A stretch of 35,153 bases of DNA from Paracoccaceae bacterium. Lineage in GTDB: Bacteria > Pseudomonadota > Alphaproteobacteria > Rhizobiales > Stappiaceae. The stretch spans positions 1 through 35,153 of the forward strand of contig PARB01000070.1 in NCBI GenBank assembly GCA_002709505.1, given 5' to 3'. A program made the translations under genes and the position numbers. This document shows positions 7,076-14,262 of this stretch, piece by piece. Under the pieces are notes generated by a model that saw only the letters and a program-made list of their open reading frames with translations, was not told where the DNA came from and did no database searches. Numbering within the stretch: position 1 is the first letter of the stretch; every line of letters begins with the position of its first letter.

Positions 7076-8413
7076 TCAGCGATCCCGCTGGCGGCGGATG
7101 TCGCCTGACCGGGTGAGACCGAGTTCGACGGCGCTCTTGCCGAATTTAGAGCGCAGGGCATCGACCGCGCGCTCCGCGCGTGCACGGCGTCCGGCGCCGT
7201 CGTCGACGAGATCGTCCGGGTCGGCATGGACGGGATCGGCGAACTCGCTGACGCCGATGCCGATCAGGCGGAACCGGCGTCCGTTCGTCTCGCCGCGCAG
7301 AAGGTCGTCACCGGCGCGAAAGATCCGGTCGGCAAGCTGGGTCGGCGCCGGCAGGCTGCGGGCCCGGGTCAGCGTCTTGAACTCGGCGGTCTTGAGTTTC
7401 AGCGTTACGGTGCGCCCGGCCATGTCGGCGGCTTTCAACCGCTCGGAGACCTGCTCTGAGAGCCGGCGCAGGATGGCGCGCAACTGGCCGTGATCGCCGA
7501 TATCGGTGTTGAAGGTCGTCTCGTTGGAAATGCTCTTGGTGTCGCGCTCCGGCGACACCCGGCGTTCGTCGCGCCCATGGGCGAGGCTTGCAAGTCTCAG
7601 CCCCATCGCGCCGTATCGTCGGGCCAGATCCGTTGCCTCCATTGCCTGAAGTTGTCCGATGGTCTTCAGGCCGTCGCGGCCGAGCTTGTCCTGAAACACC
7701 TTGCCGACACCCCAGATAAGCCCCACCGGCTTGTCGGCGAGGAAGGCCCTGGCTTCCGCCGCGCCGATCACGGAAAAGCCGCGCGGCTTGTCGAGATCGG
7801 AGGCGATCTTGGCGAGAAACTTGTTGGAGGCGAGGCCGACGGACACGGTGATGCCGATGTCGCGCTCCACCTCGCGGGCGAAGCGCACCAGCGTTTCGGC
7901 AGGCGTTGCATGGTGAAGGCGCTCGGTGCCGGTAAGATCGAGGAAGGCCTCGTCGATGGACAGCGGCTCGACCAGCGGCGTGAGCGCGAGCATGCGCGCG
8001 CGGATCTCGCGCCCGACGCTTGCGTATTTCTCCATGTCCGGGCGCACGACCACCGCGTCGGGACAGGCCTCCAGCGCCTTGAACATCGGCATGGCCGACC
8101 GCACGCCGCGGATGCGCGCGATATAGCAGCAGGTCGAGACGACACCGCGCCGCCCGCCGCCAACGATCACCGGCTTGTCGAGAAGATCGGGATTGTCGCG
8201 CTTTTCCACCGAGGCATAGAAGGCGTCGCAATCGACATGGGCGATGGAAAGCGTGTCGAGTTCGTCATGGGCGAGGAGGCGCGGACTGCCGCAGGCGCTA
8301 CAGCGGCGCGCGGCCGGCCTCTGGCGCGTGCCGCAATCGCGGCAGATCGCTCCGCCTTGCGCGGGCGTCCGGCCCGCCGGGGATCCGTCCTTGTCTGTGG
8401 GAGAGGGCGACAT
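7076..8413 (-). CDS. dinB: DNA polymerase IV (Y family) with N-terminal zinc-ribbon motif
   Basis: A translesion DNA polymerase of 445 residues. Catalytic-palm motifs are [13 protein letters not shown] (metal Asp, steric-gate region) and [14 protein letters not shown] (Asp-Glu). Other marks are [41 protein letters not shown] (HhH) and a little-finger domain near the C-terminus. An extra ~60-residue N-terminal part holds two CxxC pairs (CRDCG...CSACG), a likely zinc ribbon absent from E. coli DinB. I chose ATG 8413 ([10 protein letters not shown]). The frame is open for 30 more codons upstream, but these have no family features. It is cotranscribed with the HAD and DUF3572 genes upstream (40-bp gap). 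Confidence 0.93.
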   Translation of the reverse strand: MSPSPTDKDGSPAGRTPAQGGAICRDCGTRQRPAARRCSACGSPRLLAHDELDTLSIAHVDCDAFYASVEKRDNPDLLDKPVIVGGGRRGVVSTCCYIARIRGVRSAMPMFKALEACPDAVVVRPDMEKYASVGREIRARMLALTPLVEPLSIDEAFLDLTGTERLHHATPAETLVRFAREVERDIGITVSVGLASNKFLAKIASDLDKPRGFSVIGAAEARAFLADKPVGLIWGVGKVFQDKLGRDGLKTIGQLQAMEATDLARRYGAMGLRLASLAHGRDERRVSPERDTKSISNETTFNTDIGDHGQLRAILRRLSEQVSERLKAADMAGRTVTLKLKTAEFKTLTRARSLPAPTQLADRIFRAGDDLLRGETNGRRFRLIGIGVSEFADPVHADPDDLVDDGAGRRARAERAVDALRSKFGKSAVELGLTRSGDIRRQRDR

Positions 8414-8453
8414 TCCAGGAGCTCCGACGCGCGGCGCGAGGGCGTTTCCGGAC

Positions 8454-9119
8454 CTAGTCGGAAAGGCACCTCGAAATATAGGCCTCGACGGCGCTCCAGT
8501 CATCGGTTTTCAGATGCACGCCGGTGATTGTGTCGGAGGTTGCGAAGAATCGCTTGTCGGCGACGAAATGGATCAGGATGCAATCGGCCAGAGTTGTCTG
8601 AACGGAGCGGATGTTCTGGGGGCTGTCGTCGATGAACACGACCGGTCCCGGGCGCCCGGCCGCCAGGGCTGCGACCGCGCCGCCCTTCGGCCCGGTGTTT
8701 GTGATCACCGGATACTGCATGCCGTGCTGCGAGAGGGTCCTGGCCCGCGTGTCCCGGTTCCAGGCCCCCGGCAGATTGGTCAGGAACACAATGTCGGCGT
8801 CCTGCGACAAGCGGCGCAGCGCCTGCGGCGCGCCTTCCACAGGCTGCTGCCTGTGCGTCCAGGTGTCGAAGAAGGTTTGTAGCAGACCCTTGATCTCGTC
8901 GGAGGGCAATGGCGCGCCATTGCGGTCTGCGATGTTGCCTGTCAGCTTGTAATCGTGGCTGAGGAAGGCGAGGCCAAGGCTCTCCAGATGTTCTTCCAGA
9001 TGCGCGATGAAATGCAGCGCCACCTCGTCGACGTCGCAGACCACCAGCGGACGCGCGCTGGTGTCGAGGGTCTCGATCTGGCGCAGCGTCTCGGCAAGCG
9101 CAGGCGTTGGTTCAGCCAT
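8454..9119 (-). CDS. HAD superfamily hydrolase
   Basis: A 221-residue haloacid-dehalogenase-type phosphatase of unknown substrate. Motif I is [12 protein letters not shown] (nucleophile Asp and general acid two residues on). Motif II is IVFLTNLPG. The motif III lysine is probably in [12 protein letters not shown], and motif IV is [11 protein letters not shown]. The cap is small and inserted after motif I. The start at ATG 9119 overlaps the DUF3572 stop by 8 bp, so translation is probably coupled. Its place between DUF3572 and dinB gives no firm clue to function. Confidence 0.85.
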   Translation of the reverse strand: MAEPTPALAETLRQIETLDTSARPLVVCDVDEVALHFIAHLEEHLESLGLAFLSHDYKLTGNIADRNGAPLPSDEIKGLLQTFFDTWTHRQQPVEGAPQALRRLSQDADIVFLTNLPGAWNRDTRARTLSQHGMQYPVITNTGPKGGAVAALAAGRPGPVVFIDDSPQNIRSVQTTLADCILIHFVADKRFFATSDTITGVHLKTDDWSAVEAYISRCLSD

Positions 9120-9411
9120 CGGACAGGGCGGATCCGTCAAGCGCGTGGCGCGCGATGGCGATGCTGGTCGGCCGGTGGCCGCGGGCCTCGCAGAACGCCA
9201 GCAGCAGCGCCTCATGCGCCATGTAGAATTCCAGCACGCCGATCAGGAAGCCGTCTTCCTGGGCGGCGTCCCGGAGATCGGCCGGACCGATGCCGGCAAG
9301 GGCGAGGAAGCGGCCAAGATGCTCCATGTCGCCCGCCAGATATGCCAATGCGTCGGCCGCGAGCGTTTCGGCTTCCTCGGCGCTGAGGCGGGATCGCTGT
9401 CCCAGGTTCAT
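9112..9411 (-). CDS. DUF3572 family protein
   Basis: A 99-residue, all-helical, acidic cytosolic protein that I recognise as the alphaproteobacterial DUF3572 family ([63 protein letters not shown]). No function is known. In many Hyphomicrobiales this gene lies divergent from divK, as here. The shared 154-bp intergenic region includes the dyad at 9444-9464. Confidence 0.85.
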   Translation of the reverse strand: MNLGQRSRLSAEEAETLAADALAYLAGDMEHLGRFLALAGIGPADLRDAAQEDGFLIGVLEFYMAHEALLLAFCEARGHRPTSIAIARHALDGSALSDG

Positions 9412-9443
9412 TTGCGTTTGCCTTTCCGAAACGAATTCCCTCT

Positions 9444-9464
9444 ACGATATATGGTACCTATCGT
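9444..9464. promoter_or_regulatory. ACGATA-N9-TATCGT dyad between DUF3572 and divK
   Basis: Perfect 6-bp arms (9444-9449 and 9459-9464) enclose TAT plus the palindrome GGTACC. The AT-rich ATATATGG core resembles a -10 region, and the site lies about 35-55 bp from the DUF3572 start. It is a candidate operator or promoter of the divergent pair. No TTAA-N7-TTAA CtrA box was seen near it. Confidence 0.35.
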
Positions 9465-9565
9465 GGGAAAGGGGCCAACGCCAGTCACGCTTGTGCGCGG
9501 GACGTTCGCAAGGACGGATCCGGTTGGGACAAGGTGGGCACGGCACGGGGACGAAGGCGATTGAT

Positions 9566-9934
9566 ATGGCAAAGACCGTGCTGATTGTTGAGGACAATGA
9601 ACTCAACATGAAGCTGTTTCATGATTTGTTGGAAGCTCATGGCTATGAGACCCTCCAGACCCGCACGGGCATGGAGGCGCTTGAGCTTGCGCGCGCGCAT
9701 CGTCCCGATCTGATTCTGATGGATATCCAGCTGCCGGAGGTCTCCGGTCTGGAAGTCACGAAGTGGATCAAGGAAGACGACGATCTGAAGACGATTCCCG
9801 TCATTGCGGTCACGGCGTTTGCAATGAAGGGCGATGAGGAGCGCATTCGCCAGGGCGGATGCGAGGCCTATATTTCCAAGCCGATTTCCGTGGCGAAATT
9901 CCTGGAAACCGTTCGCTCCTATCTGGGCGATTGA
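9566..9934 (+). CDS. divK: Cell-cycle single-domain response regulator DivK
   Basis: A 122-residue stand-alone receiver domain nearly identical in motif order to Caulobacter Div[21 protein letters not shown], the phospho-acceptor Asp in [37 protein letters not shown] and [17 protein letters not shown]. In Caulobacter, phosphorylated DivK, set by DivJ and PleC, switches DivL/CckA and so controls CtrA. The same role is likely here. ATG 9566 is the family start. The upstream GACGAAGGCGATTGAT carries AAGG as a weak ribosome site. pleD follows after 16 bp, forming a divK-pleD operon. Confidence 0.96.
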   Translation: MAKTVLIVEDNELNMKLFHDLLEAHGYETLQTRTGMEALELARAHRPDLILMDIQLPEVSGLEVTKWIKEDDDLKTIPVIAVTAFAMKGDEERIRQGGCEAYISKPISVAKFLETVRSYLGD

Positions 9935-9950
9935 CGCCACGCGAGGGGGC

Positions 9951-11393
9951 ATGACAGGGCGCATTCTGGTCGTCGACGACGTTAAGGCCAATGTCCGGCT
10001 GCTCGAAGCCCGGCTCGGCGCCGAATATTTCGACGTTCGGACGGCTTCGAGCGGTGCGGAAGCGCTGTCGATTGTCGCGACCTGGCCGTGCGACATCATC
10101 CTGCTCGACGTGATGATGCCCGGAATGGACGGCTTCGAGGTGTGCCGGCGGCTCAAGGCCGACCCGAGAACCGCCCATATTCCGGTGGTGATGATCACGG
10201 CACTCGACCGTGCCGACGACCGCATCAAGGGATTGCGCGTCGGCGCCGACGAGTTCCTGACCAAGCCGGTCAACGACATCGCGCTGGTTGCCCGGGTGAA
10301 GAACCTCGTGTCGCTCAAGCGGGCGAGCGACGAATTGCGGCTGCGCGCGCAGACCGGCTCGCAATTCGGTCTGGTTCAGGAGATCGAACCGTCGATGGAG
10401 GCGGAAGGCCGGGTGCTCCTTGTCGACGACTGTGCCTCGTCGGCACGGCACCTCACCGCGATTCTGCGGCAAAACTGCCGGGTGGAACTGGAGCGCGACG
10501 GCGCGCAGGCCCTGATCACGGCGGCGGAACGCGGCTATGAGACCATCGTGATCAATCTCGGGCTTGCGAAATCGGATGCCCTGCGGCTGGTCTCGCAGCT
10601 CCGCGCGCTGGAGCGGACCCGGCTCGTCCCGATCATCCTGATCGCCGACCCAGAGCAGTCCACGCGGATGCTGCGGGCACTGGAACTGGGCGTGAACGAC
10701 TGCATCCTCCGTCCCGTCGAGCGCACGGAACTGGTGTTGCGTCTGCGCACCCAGATCGCGCGCAAACGCGCCAACGACCGGCTCGCCAGCGATGTTGAGC
10801 AGACCATCGCCATGGCGATCACGGATCCGGTGACGGGCTTGCGCAACCGCCATTACCTGACGTCGCATCTGGCCCGGCTCGTGCGTCAGGCCGGCGAGAC
10901 CGAGCTGCCTCTTTCGGTGGTGATGATCGACATCGATCGCTTCAAGTCGATCAACGACACCCATGGCCACGATGCGGGGGACGCGGTGCTCAGGGAACTC
11001 GCCGGGCGGCTGCGCAGTCATGTACGCGGGCTCGACATGGTGTGCCGTCTGGGCGGCGAGGAATTTCTCATCCTGATGCCGGAGACCCCCGTCTCCGCGG
11101 CCGGGAAGGTCGCGGAGCGCCTGCGCGTGCTGGTCGAGCGCAAGCCGTTCACCGTGCCCGGGGCGACGGGCGAGGGGCTTTCGGTGACCGTAAGCCTCGG
11201 CGTCGCGGCGCATGAAGGCGCCGGAGACAGTGGCGACGCCTTGATCAAGCGGGCCGACCAGGCGCTGTATCGCGCCAAGGGGGCCGGACGCAACCGCGTC
11301 GTCTGTTTCCCGGACGGCTCCGATGCGCTTGAGACCGCGCAGGGCGCGCCGGGCGTGCCCCGGCGACCGGGCACGCGCACCGGGACGGGCTGA
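9951..11393 (+). CDS. pleD: Diguanylate cyclase response regulator PleD
   Basis: A 480-residue REC-REC-GGDEF protein that makes cyclic di-GMP when phosphorylated. The first receiver has ILVVDDVKANVRLLEARL, the acceptor Asp in IILLDVMMPGMDG, and FLTKPVND. The second receiver is degenerate: VLLVDDCASS is kept, but the acceptor position reads IVINLGLAKSD (Asn), as in the adaptor receiver of known PleD. The cyclase domain has DPVTGLRNRHYL, a GGEEF active site (RLGGEEFLIL) and an RGLD inhibitory I-site five residues before it, implying product feedback. A Gly/Arg/Pro-rich tail of ~25 residues follows. The GAGGGGGC leader supports ATG 9951. It acts at the cell pole in Caulobacter. Confidence 0.96.
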   Translation: MTGRILVVDDVKANVRLLEARLGAEYFDVRTASSGAEALSIVATWPCDIILLDVMMPGMDGFEVCRRLKADPRTAHIPVVMITALDRADDRIKGLRVGADEFLTKPVNDIALVARVKNLVSLKRASDELRLRAQTGSQFGLVQEIEPSMEAEGRVLLVDDCASSARHLTAILRQNCRVELERDGAQALITAAERGYETIVINLGLAKSDALRLVSQLRALERTRLVPIILIADPEQSTRMLRALELGVNDCILRPVERTELVLRLRTQIARKRANDRLASDVEQTIAMAITDPVTGLRNRHYLTSHLARLVRQAGETELPLSVVMIDIDRFKSINDTHGHDAGDAVLRELAGRLRSHVRGLDMVCRLGGEEFLILMPETPVSAAGKVAERLRVLVERKPFTVPGATGEGLSVTVSLGVAAHEGAGDSGDALIKRADQALYRAKGAGRNRVVCFPDGSDALETAQGAPGVPRRPGTRTGTG

Positions 11394-11425
11394 CGCGGCG
11401 CTGACCGACCCTGTCTGCGTGGTTG

Positions 11426-12064
11426 CTACGGTTGCTGGGAAAAGCGGCGGGCATAGGCCGCCATCACATCCTCAAACACCGCATCGCGTTCGCGCTGGGC
11501 CTGTCGCAGGTCCCGCCGGCTTGACTCAAGCAAATAGCGCGCACTGGAACGGCGATCGCGGAGGCTTTCGCGCTCCAGTCGGCAGGCACGCCGCGCCGTG
11601 CGATCTTCCTGCATGCAGTCGAGAGCGGCAATGCGCTCTCCAAGATCGTCGACTTCGCGCTGGGAGCGTTCGAGGCTGCTTTCGCTCAGGCTGACATCCG
11701 CCTCGGCTTCTTTCAGCCGGCCGCCGAGCCGGCGGGCATCGTCGTAATCGACCGCGAGATCCGCCGGGCAGGAAAACGACGGCCGTTTGCCGTTGCGCCC
11801 GTCCTCGAACCCGCGCCGCGGCGTGCAATAGGCGCGCACACCCATGCGCCAGCCCTGCATGTAGGCATCCGTGTCAACGGCAATCGAGTGGCGGCCGCAG
11901 TCCTCGACAACGTTGTCCAGGCGCGATGCAGGAAATCCCTGCAGTGCATGGGCCTTGCCGATGGCCGGCCAGTCGCCGGCCTCGCATTGTTCGCGCGAAA
12001 CGGTCGCGCAACTCGCAAGGAAAAGGGCGGCACCGGCCACCGCGACAAAGCCCCAGATCTTCAT
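11426..12064 (-). CDS. DUF2799 lipoprotein with C-terminal coiled coil
   Basis: A 212-residue envelope lipoprotein. The signal peptide ends in the lipobox LASC (C19), so the mature protein should be lipid-anchored. Residues ~25-105 match the DUF2799 pattern: CEAGDWPAIGKAHALQG, a Gly-rich YMQGWRMGVRAYCTPRRG, and FSCPADLAVDY. Residues ~112-200 are a charged helix (LKEAEADVSLSESSLERSQ ... RRDLRQAQRERDAVF), a probable coiled coil. Function is unknown. It is convergent with pleD, with only a 32-bp gap. Confidence 0.85.
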   Translation of the reverse strand: MKIWGFVAVAGAALFLASCATVSREQCEAGDWPAIGKAHALQGFPASRLDNVVEDCGRHSIAVDTDAYMQGWRMGVRAYCTPRRGFEDGRNGKRPSFSCPADLAVDYDDARRLGGRLKEAEADVSLSESSLERSQREVDDLGERIAALDCMQEDRTARRACRLERESLRDRRSSARYLLESSRRDLRQAQRERDAVFEDVMAAYARRFSQQP

Positions 12065-12466
12065 GATGCAAATCCGCTTGTTTCAAATGGGTTTTTCGAA
12101 AGAATGACCAGAATTCCACGCATGCGTGTGACTGGTTGAAATAAACCGTTTGGTTCCCCGGGCGCAAGAGCTGAAGGCGAGACGCTGAAACCGCCGGTGC
12201 CGGCTAGCGCTTTCGGGACCGTCCCGGTGCCGTTTCGGCGAGCCATGCCGGCGTTTACCGCGTTCGTTTACATAAATTGTAAATAAAATGCTAACGGCAC
12301 CGGGTTTGTATTGATTCGCAACGGGGTTTGGATAGGCTGCCGGTGGTGATCGGATGCGTTTGTCAACTCGCATCATTTCATGATCGTCCCGATGCAGTCG
12401 CTGCAACGGGTCGACAGAAGCGTCCCACGGAAGGTTCAGGTCCGCCGCATCTCCTGACACCGTGGG
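12065..12466. other. Non-coding gap with AT-rich promoter-like segment
   Basis: No credible gene is visible. The clearest signal is an AT island at ~12261-12317 in otherwise GC-rich DNA. It contains the dyad TTTAC (12267-12271) ATAAATT GTAAA (12279-12283), two CGTTTAC repeats 15 bp apart (near 12250 and 12265), and a GATTC (12313-12317). This could be the promoter for the DUF2799 lipoprotein on the minus strand, or for the structured RNA candidate at 12470-12606 on the plus strand. Confidence 0.35.
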
Positions 12467-12469
12467 GTT

Positions 12470-12606
12470 GACCGGTGCCCCGGCAGGCAGGAGTGGCCTC
12501 CTTGAATTGCCTGCGGGAGCACCGGTCGCCTTCTTTCGCGGCCGCCCTGCACACCCCCGACACACCTTGGCAAACCATTCTGCGCCGACAGGCGTTCTGT
12601 CGGCGC
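12470..12606 (+). ncRNA. Candidate structured small RNA (two strong hairpins)
   Basis: Hairpin 1 (12470-12527): GACCGGTGC pairs with GCACCGGTC, then CCC with GGG, GCAGGCA (12483-12489) with TGCCTGC (12508-12514), and an inner GGAG/CTCC. That is about 19 outer pairs with only single-base bulges. Hairpin 2 (12582-12606) is a perfect 10-bp stem, GCGCCGACAG / CTGTCGGCGC, with a 5-base loop and TTTC after it, which could end a transcript. No SRP RNA, RNase P or tmRNA hallmark was seen, and I could not recognise 6S RNA. The 5' end is unknown and may reach back to the AT island near 12290. Confidence 0.4.
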
Positions 12607-12637
12607 TTTCGCGCGCTTGCGTCGTGGCGCGCGTTTC

Positions 12638-12681
12638 CGACACACGAAAAAAGGCCCCGTGAGGGACCTTTTTGCGTGTCG
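12638..12681 (-). terminator. Rho-independent terminator of rpmG
   Basis: On the minus strand, AAAAAGGTCCC / GGGGCCTTTTTT forms the stem around loop TCAC, ending in a six-T run (complement of 12647-12652). The stem extends outward through CGACACACG and GCGTGTCG. It lies about 50 bp past the rpmG stop. The A and T runs on both sides make it usable in both directions, so it may also stop plus-strand transcripts. Confidence 0.8.
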
Positions 12682-12732
12682 TTCCAGACGGTTCGCAGCG
12701 GCGGCGGTTGGCCTGCCGGGCGCGCCGGATCG

Positions 12733-12900
12733 TTACTTGATCTTGGTTTCGCGGAACTCGACGTGCTTCTTCGCGACCGGATCATACTTCCGCTTGACCA
12801 TCTTGTCGGTCATGGTGCGGGAGTTCTTCTTGGTCACGTAGAAAAAGCCGGTGTCGGCCGTCGACAGCAACTTGATCTTGATGGTGTTCGCCTTGGCCAT
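12733..12900 (-). CDS. rpmG: 50S ribosomal protein L33
   Basis: A 55-residue L33 protein of the large ribosomal subunit: [20 protein letters not shown], then [20 protein letters not shown] and [11 protein letters not shown]. It lacks the CxxC zinc pairs, so it is the zinc-free (C-minus) form usual in proteobacteria. It follows the NUDIX gene by 151 bp, probably with its own promoter, and is closed by the terminator at 12638-12681. Confidence 0.97.
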   Translation of the reverse strand: MAKANTIKIKLLSTADTGFFYVTKKNSRTMTDKMVKRKYDPVAKKHVEFRETKIK

Positions 12901-13051
12901 CGTTCTTGTCCTTGCACTGGTGTCCGGCACCGCGTTGCGAACCCCGAGACATCGAAGATCACGTTCCGCCGGAAAATCTTGGGAAACTTTGCGCGCACCA
13001 TACGTTTCGCGCGGCATAAGTCAAGCGGGATCGCGGACGGCTTGAAAGCCG

Positions 13052-13795
13052 TCAGACTTCCTCCCGGGTGAAGCCGTTGCCACGCCAATAATAAAATGGC
13101 ACCGGGGTTCCCGGATCCAGATCCGGGTCGTGGCGAAGCCGGTTTTCAAGCTCTTCAATGATGGTCAGCGTGATCGTCGGCAGTTCCAGATCCTTGGCCT
13201 GGGTCAGCGTCAGCCAGTGCACATCCTCAAGCTCGCCGGACGGGCCGGTGCCCTCGGGCAGCCGGTCGGCGATCGCATCGGCGAAGACGGCGAGGAAGCG
13301 CGTGTCGAATCGCCTCGGACGGCGCGGCGGGGTGATCGCGCGGGCGATCAGTCGCACAGGCGTGAGATCCGGAAGCAGGCTGCGGTCCGAAAAGGCGGCC
13401 ATGTCGCCGGTCCCGGTCCAGGGCGTGTCGCTCGGGGCGCCGACGAGAACGCCGGCCTCCTCATAGGTCTCCCGCGCCGCAGCTACGGTAAAGGCGCGCG
13501 CGCGGGCTTCCGTCTTCGGGCCCTTCATCGCGTGCATCAGCTTGTGGGCGACTTGCGGGTGATAGGCGCCCGTCACCGGGATGCGGCTGTCCTGCGGATC
13601 GACCCGCCCGCCTGGAAAGACGAACATGCCCGGCATGAAGCGGTGGCGCTGATGGCGCCGCCCCATGAGCACGCGCGGGCTGCCGCCCTGGCTGGGGTCG
13701 AGCACCAGAAGCGTCGCCGCATCCTTCGGGCGAAGATTGGGATTGTTGGTGTGGCGTTCCGCCGCCGACAGGCGCCGGACGAGGTCCTCGCTCAT
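13052..13795 (-). CDS. NUDIX hydrolase
   Basis: A 247-residue NUDIX-fold protein. The core runs from AATLLVLDPSQGG through GRRHQRHRFMPGMFVFPGGRVD to the NUDIX helix AAARETYEEAGVLVG, with the REXXEEAG metal site. About 35 residues lie between the GGRVD strand and the helix, as in the NUDT7/8/19-like subgroup that acts on CoA esters or other large diphosphates. The substrate is not predictable. Its start overlaps the DUF983 stop (ATGA), so it is part of the topA-rnr-DUF983-NUDIX block. Confidence 0.88.
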   Translation of the reverse strand: MSEDLVRRLSAAERHTNNPNLRPKDAATLLVLDPSQGGSPRVLMGRRHQRHRFMPGMFVFPGGRVDPQDSRIPVTGAYHPQVAHKLMHAMKGPKTEARARAFTVAAARETYEEAGVLVGAPSDTPWTGTGDMAAFSDRSLLPDLTPVRLIARAITPPRRPRRFDTRFLAVFADAIADRLPEGTGPSGELEDVHWLTLTQAKDLELPTITLTIIEELENRLRHDPDLDPGTPVPFYYWRGNGFTREEV

Positions 13796-14262
13796 CGTCC
13801 CTCGTTTCCGCCGCCAAAATCATACATCGGCTGGTCGTCGCCGATCGCGTTCGGGTCGAAGCCGTGCATGTAGTTGGCCCATTGCAGGCCGATGAGCGCG
13901 CCCTTGATCGGCGGCAGCGCCAGCAGCGAGGAAATCACGATCAGCGGCAGCCAGAGCACGAAATGCACCCACATGTCCGGCACGAAGGCGACCTCGACGG
14001 CAAGGGCGATCGGCAGGATGATATGGCCGACGATGAAGATCGTGAAATAGGGGGGCGCATCGTCCGCGCGGTGGTGGTGCAGTTCCTCGCCGCAGGCTTT
14101 GCACGTGGGCTCGACCTTCAGGTACTTGCCGAAGAGGCGTCCCTCGCCGCAGTTCGGGCACAGACCCTTGGCGCCGAGCAGCATCGCCCGAGCCACGTCG
14201 CGCTTCGGCTTCGATGCGGGAACGGGCGTAAGATCGGTCAGGCCTGCATAGGTGACTGTCAT
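13792..14262 (-). CDS. DUF983 family membrane protein with zinc-ribbon motif
   Basis: A 156-residue protein. The N-terminal cytosolic part has two CxxC pairs (GLCPNCGEGRLF and PTCKACGEEL), a likely zinc ribbon. Two hydrophobic helices follow (FTIFIVGHIILPIALAVEVAF and FVLWLPLIVISSLLALPPIKG), then a family-typical GALIGLQWANYMHGF. Function is unknown. It overlaps rnr upstream and NUDIX downstream by ATGA junctions, an arrangement I associate with this position in Hyphomicrobiales. Confidence 0.9.
   Translation of the reverse strand: MTVTYAGLTDLTPVPASKPKRDVARAMLLGAKGLCPNCGEGRLFGKYLKVEPTCKACGEELHHHRADDAPPYFTIFIVGHIILPIALAVEVAFVPDMWVHFVLWLPLIVISSLLALPPIKGALIGLQWANYMHGFDPNAIGDDQPMYDFGGGNEGR

Noticed and set aside
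11353..11376. GCGTGCCC / GGGCACGC hairpin near the pleD 3' end as a terminator
   Set aside because: It lies within the coding sequence and lacks a T tract; probably a product of the Gly/Arg/Pro-rich tail codons.
12083..12643. Minus-strand open frame across the gap between rpmG and the DUF2799 gene
   Set aside because: Low-complexity, Arg-rich translation that runs through hairpins and the AT island; no homologous pattern.
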